Assembly (NCBI GenBank): GCA_018716795.1
Contig: DVJK01000019.1
Coordinates: forward strand, 1 to 7,029
DNA from: Candidatus Scatomorpha merdipullorum
Lineage (GTDB): Bacteria > Bacillota > Clostridia > Oscillospirales > Oscillospiraceae
DNA: 7,029 nucleotides
Reading direction: 5' to 3'
Below the pieces are notes generated by a model, which ran no database searches, had not been told where the DNA came from, and was given only the letters and a program-made list of their open reading frames with translations. The translations under genes were made by a program, and so were the position numbers. Shown in pieces: positions 5,224 through 7,029 of this stretch (position 1 is its first letter; each line of letters starts with the position of its first letter).

Positions 5224-6208
5224 GAACGTCCTGCGCATGGAGAACGTCACCATGCAGTTCGGCGGCGTCGTCGCCGTCAACAACCTCTCGATAGAGGTAA
5301 ATAAGGGCGAGATTGTCGCCCTCATAGGCCCCAACGGCGCAGGCAAGACGACGGCCTTCAACTGCGTGACCGGCGTCTACCAGCCCACCAACGGGCGCAT
5401 AGAGTTCCTGGGCGAGACTATTGTCCGCAACCACCCGCAGGGGAAGATGGCCAAGGAATACCTCGGCGAGCACGGCACGCTCTACACCTCCGCATACAAG
5501 GGCGAGGACGACCCCGCCGCCCTCGAGGCCATAGCCGCCGAGAGCGACGAGGCCAAAAAGGCCGCGCTCAAGTCTGAGTTCGACAAGGCCGCGGCGCAGC
5601 GCGTCGCCGACGCCAAGGCCGCGGACCCCGACGCCCTCACGAACAGGGTTGTCGCGCCGACGCCGGACAAGATAACCCAGCTCGGCATCGCGCGCACCTT
5701 CCAGAACATCCGCCTCTTCTCCGCGCTGAGCGTGCTGGACAACGTGCTCATAGCGAAGCACATGCGCGCGAAGCAGAACGTCTTCTCCGCCACGCTGCGC
5801 CTCAACGCCAGGGAGGAGAAGCGCATGAGGGAGGAGTCCATGGAGCTCCTCGCCGAGCAGGGCCTCGACCACCTCAAAAACGAGGTCGCGGGCTCGCTGC
5901 CCTACGGCATCCAGCGCCGGCTTGAGATTGCCCGCGCCCTTGCGACAAGCCCGAAGCTGCTGCTGCTCGACGAGCCGGCGGCCGGCATGAACCCGCAGGA
6001 GACGCAGGAGCTCGGCGAATACATCGTCGAGATAAAGAAGAACCACGACCTCACGATACTCATGATAGAGCACCACATGGACCTCGTCATGCAGTTTTCC
6101 GACCGCATCTACGTCATTGACTTCGGCAAGCTTATCTCCGCCGGTACGCCCGACGTGGTCAAGGCGGACAGGAGGGTCATAGACGCGTACTTGGGGGTGG
6201 TCGAATGA
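5216..6208 (+). CDS. livG: Branched-chain amino-acid ABC transporter ATPase LivG with a large insertion
   Basis: This is one of two cytoplasmic ATPases that power the importer. Motifs in order are Walker A GPNGAGKTT (38-46), Q-loop TFQNIRLF with Q163, signature LPYGIQRRLEIARAL (228-242), Walker B LLLLDEP (248-254), D-loop AAGMNP (255-260) and H-loop in IEHHMD (284-289, H286). The C-terminus VIDAYLG is typical of LivG. The product is 330 residues against about 255 for E. coli LivG. Essentially all the excess is between the first beta-sheet region (IEFLGE, 62-67) and TPDKITQLGIARTFQ (149-163): 100 residues where I recall 24 in E. coli. The extra part is rich in Ala, Glu, Asp and Lys and looks helical (about 97-140), with no frameshift or stop. 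The signature has Ile where many relatives have Gln, Lys or Ala. It overlaps livM by 8 bases and livF by 4. Confidence 0.92.
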   Translation: MSENVLRMENVTMQFGGVVAVNNLSIEVNKGEIVALIGPNGAGKTTAFNCVTGVYQPTNGRIEFLGETIVRNHPQGKMAKEYLGEHGTLYTSAYKGEDDPAALEAIAAESDEAKKAALKSEFDKAAAQRVADAKAADPDALTNRVVAPTPDKITQLGIARTFQNIRLFSALSVLDNVLIAKHMRAKQNVFSATLRLNAREEKRMREESMELLAEQGLDHLKNEVAGSLPYGIQRRLEIARALATSPKLLLLDEPAAGMNPQETQELGEYIVEIKKNHDLTILMIEHHMDLVMQFSDRIYVIDFGKLISAGTPDVVKADRRVIDAYLGVVE

Positions 6209-6915
6209 GCGACGTAATTCTGAGCATAAAGGATCTCAAGGTCAAATACGGCGGCATAGAGGCCGTCAAGGGCATCTCCTTCGACGTACACGAGGGCGAG
6301 ATAGTGACGCTTATCGGCGCGAACGGCGCGGGCAAGAGCTCCACCCTGCGCACGATAGCCGGCCTTGTCAAGCCCGCGGGCGGCTCCATAAGCTTCAAGG
6401 GCGAGGCCATAACCGGCATGGACCCGACGGAGATAGTCAAGCGCGGCATAACCCTCGTCCCCGAGGGCCGGCGGATTTTCGCCGACCTCACGGTGCTTGA
6501 GAACCTGCGCATAGGCGCGTACCTCCGGCACGACTCCCTCAAGGAGGACATCGAGTGGGTGTACAGCCTCTTCCCGCGCCTCAAGGAGCGCTCCTGGCAG
6601 GCGGGCGGCACGCTCTCCGGCGGCGAGCAGCAGATGCTCGCGGTCGGCCGCGCGCTCATGAGCCGGCCCAAGCTCATCATGATGGACGAGCCGAGCCTCG
6701 GCCTCGCGCCGATAATCGTCCGCGGCATCTTCGAGATAATCCGCGAGATAAATAAGCGCGGCACGACCATACTGCTCATAGAGCAGAACGCCAACATGGC
6801 CCTCCAGACCGCCGACAGCGGCTACGTCCTCGAGACCGGCCGCATCACCCTCTCCGGCACCGGCGAGGAGCTTCTCAAGAACGAAGCCGTCCAGGCGGCA
6901 TACCTCGGAACATAA
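6205..6915 (+). CDS. livF: Branched-chain amino-acid ABC transporter ATPase LivF
   Basis: This is the second ATPase, expected to pair with LivG under the LivH-LivM channel. At 236 residues it is the normal length. It shows Walker A GANGAGKSS (38-46), the LivF-type VPEGRRIF (85-92) in place of the usual Q-loop, signature LSGGEQQMLAVGRAL (137-151), Walker B LIMMDEP (157-163), D-loop SLGLAP (164-169) and IEQNANMAL (192-200), ending AYLGT. Gln194 stands where most ABC ATPases have the switch histidine; this is normal for LivF, since E. coli LivF has VEQNANQAL as I recall it. The ATG overlaps the livG stop as ATGA, with a G-rich run (GGGGGTGG) just upstream as a weak ribosome site, so translation is probably coupled to livG. 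It is the last gene of the operon. Confidence 0.95.
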   Translation: MSDVILSIKDLKVKYGGIEAVKGISFDVHEGEIVTLIGANGAGKSSTLRTIAGLVKPAGGSISFKGEAITGMDPTEIVKRGITLVPEGRRIFADLTVLENLRIGAYLRHDSLKEDIEWVYSLFPRLKERSWQAGGTLSGGEQQMLAVGRALMSRPKLIMMDEPSLGLAPIIVRGIFEIIREINKRGTTILLIEQNANMALQTADSGYVLETGRITLSGTGEELLKNEAVQAAYLGT

Positions 6916-6932
6916 CCGGCCGAAACGGCCGG
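6916..6932 (+). other. Short hairpin directly after the livF stop
   Basis: CCGGCCG (6916-6922) and CGGCCGG (6926-6932) form a perfect 7-pair stem around AAA, starting at the base after the TAA stop. It lacks a T-run. With the terminator behind it, it forms a tandem hairpin end that may slow 3' exonucleases. Confidence 0.6.
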
Positions 6933-6937
6933 ACAGC

Positions 6938-6968
6938 AAAAGGACCGGTCCGCCGACCGGTCCTTTTT
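6938..6968 (+). terminator. Intrinsic terminator of the liv operon, possibly bidirectional
   Basis: AAAAGGACCGGTC (6938-6950) pairs perfectly over 13 bases with GACCGGTCCTTTT (6955-6967) around the loop CGCC, and the T-run is TTTTT (6964-6968). It lies 22 bases after livF. Because the left arm begins with AAAA, the same hairpin followed by four U's would form on the minus strand, so it could also end a convergent gene from the right. Confidence 0.9.
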
Positions 6969-7029
6969 GCACGCCCAACGCCTGTTGCTCGCTGACACCT
7001 ACCAAATCCATCGTATGGGAGGGCTTCCA

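Noticed and set aside
3538..5361. Long minus-strand open frame of 607 codons opposite livH, livM and livG
   Set aside because: It is Glu/Val/Gly-rich mirror coding crossing three gene boundaries, with no recognisable domain.
6772..6798. Loss of the switch histidine and Q-loop glutamine in LivF
   Set aside because: Gln in IEQN and Glu in VPEGR are normal features of the LivF family, not signs of an inactive ATPase.
5144..7011. Minus-strand open frames opposite livG and livF (about 310 and 300 codons)
   Set aside because: Same mirror-frame artefact; both are fully opposite well-supported ATPase genes.
1..7029. Mobile elements, CRISPR arrays, tRNA or rRNA genes, phage or defence systems
   Set aside because: No transposase or integrase motifs, no direct-repeat arrays with spacers, and no cloverleaf or rRNA sequence was recognised on either strand.

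Overview
The window looks like ordinary chromosomal DNA from a GC-rich Gram-positive anaerobe, most likely a Clostridia member (Oscillospiraceae-like). The reasons are a tmcAL (ylbM) gene, a family I know mainly from Firmicutes, a short Lys-Lys-start lipoprotein signal ending LAAC, strong AGGAGG-type ribosome sites, and GC-rich coding DNA (above 60% by eye) that still uses many ATA isoleucine codons. The assignment is inference; no rRNA or other phylogenetic marker is present.

Layout: positions 1-120 are an intergenic control region. It holds a candidate promoter for the rightward gene, a candidate promoter for a leftward gene, and the ribosome site and ATG of that leftward gene at the left edge. 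Positions 121-1338 encode TmcAL, the tRNA(Met) cytidine acetate ligase. A 184-base gap follows with a very good sigma-A promoter (TTGCAA, 17-base spacer, TATAAT) and a short leader hairpin. Positions 1523-6915 are a complete five-gene branched-chain (or related) amino-acid ABC transporter operon in the order livJ-livH-livM-livG-livF. It ends at tandem hairpins, the second a textbook intrinsic terminator. The last 60 bases contain no gene I can establish, though a convergent reading frame could end there.

How the genes work together: LivJ is a surface-anchored binding lipoprotein that captures the amino acid, LivH and LivM form the membrane channel, and LivG and LivF are the paired ATPases on the cytoplasmic side. 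livH to livF are tightly packed (11-base gap, then 8- and 4-base overlaps). livJ is set apart from livH by 153 bases containing two strong RNA hairpins, a layout suited to making more binding protein than membrane complex.

I found no mobile element, CRISPR array, phage gene or wholly new system. The points most worth a second look are a 55-base, 25-pair hairpin just upstream of the livH ribosome site in which every non-Watson-Crick pair is G-U; an approximately 76-residue charged insertion in LivG between Walker A and the Q-loop; and a LivM enlarged by an apparent extra membrane hairpin plus a basic, alanine-rich tail.
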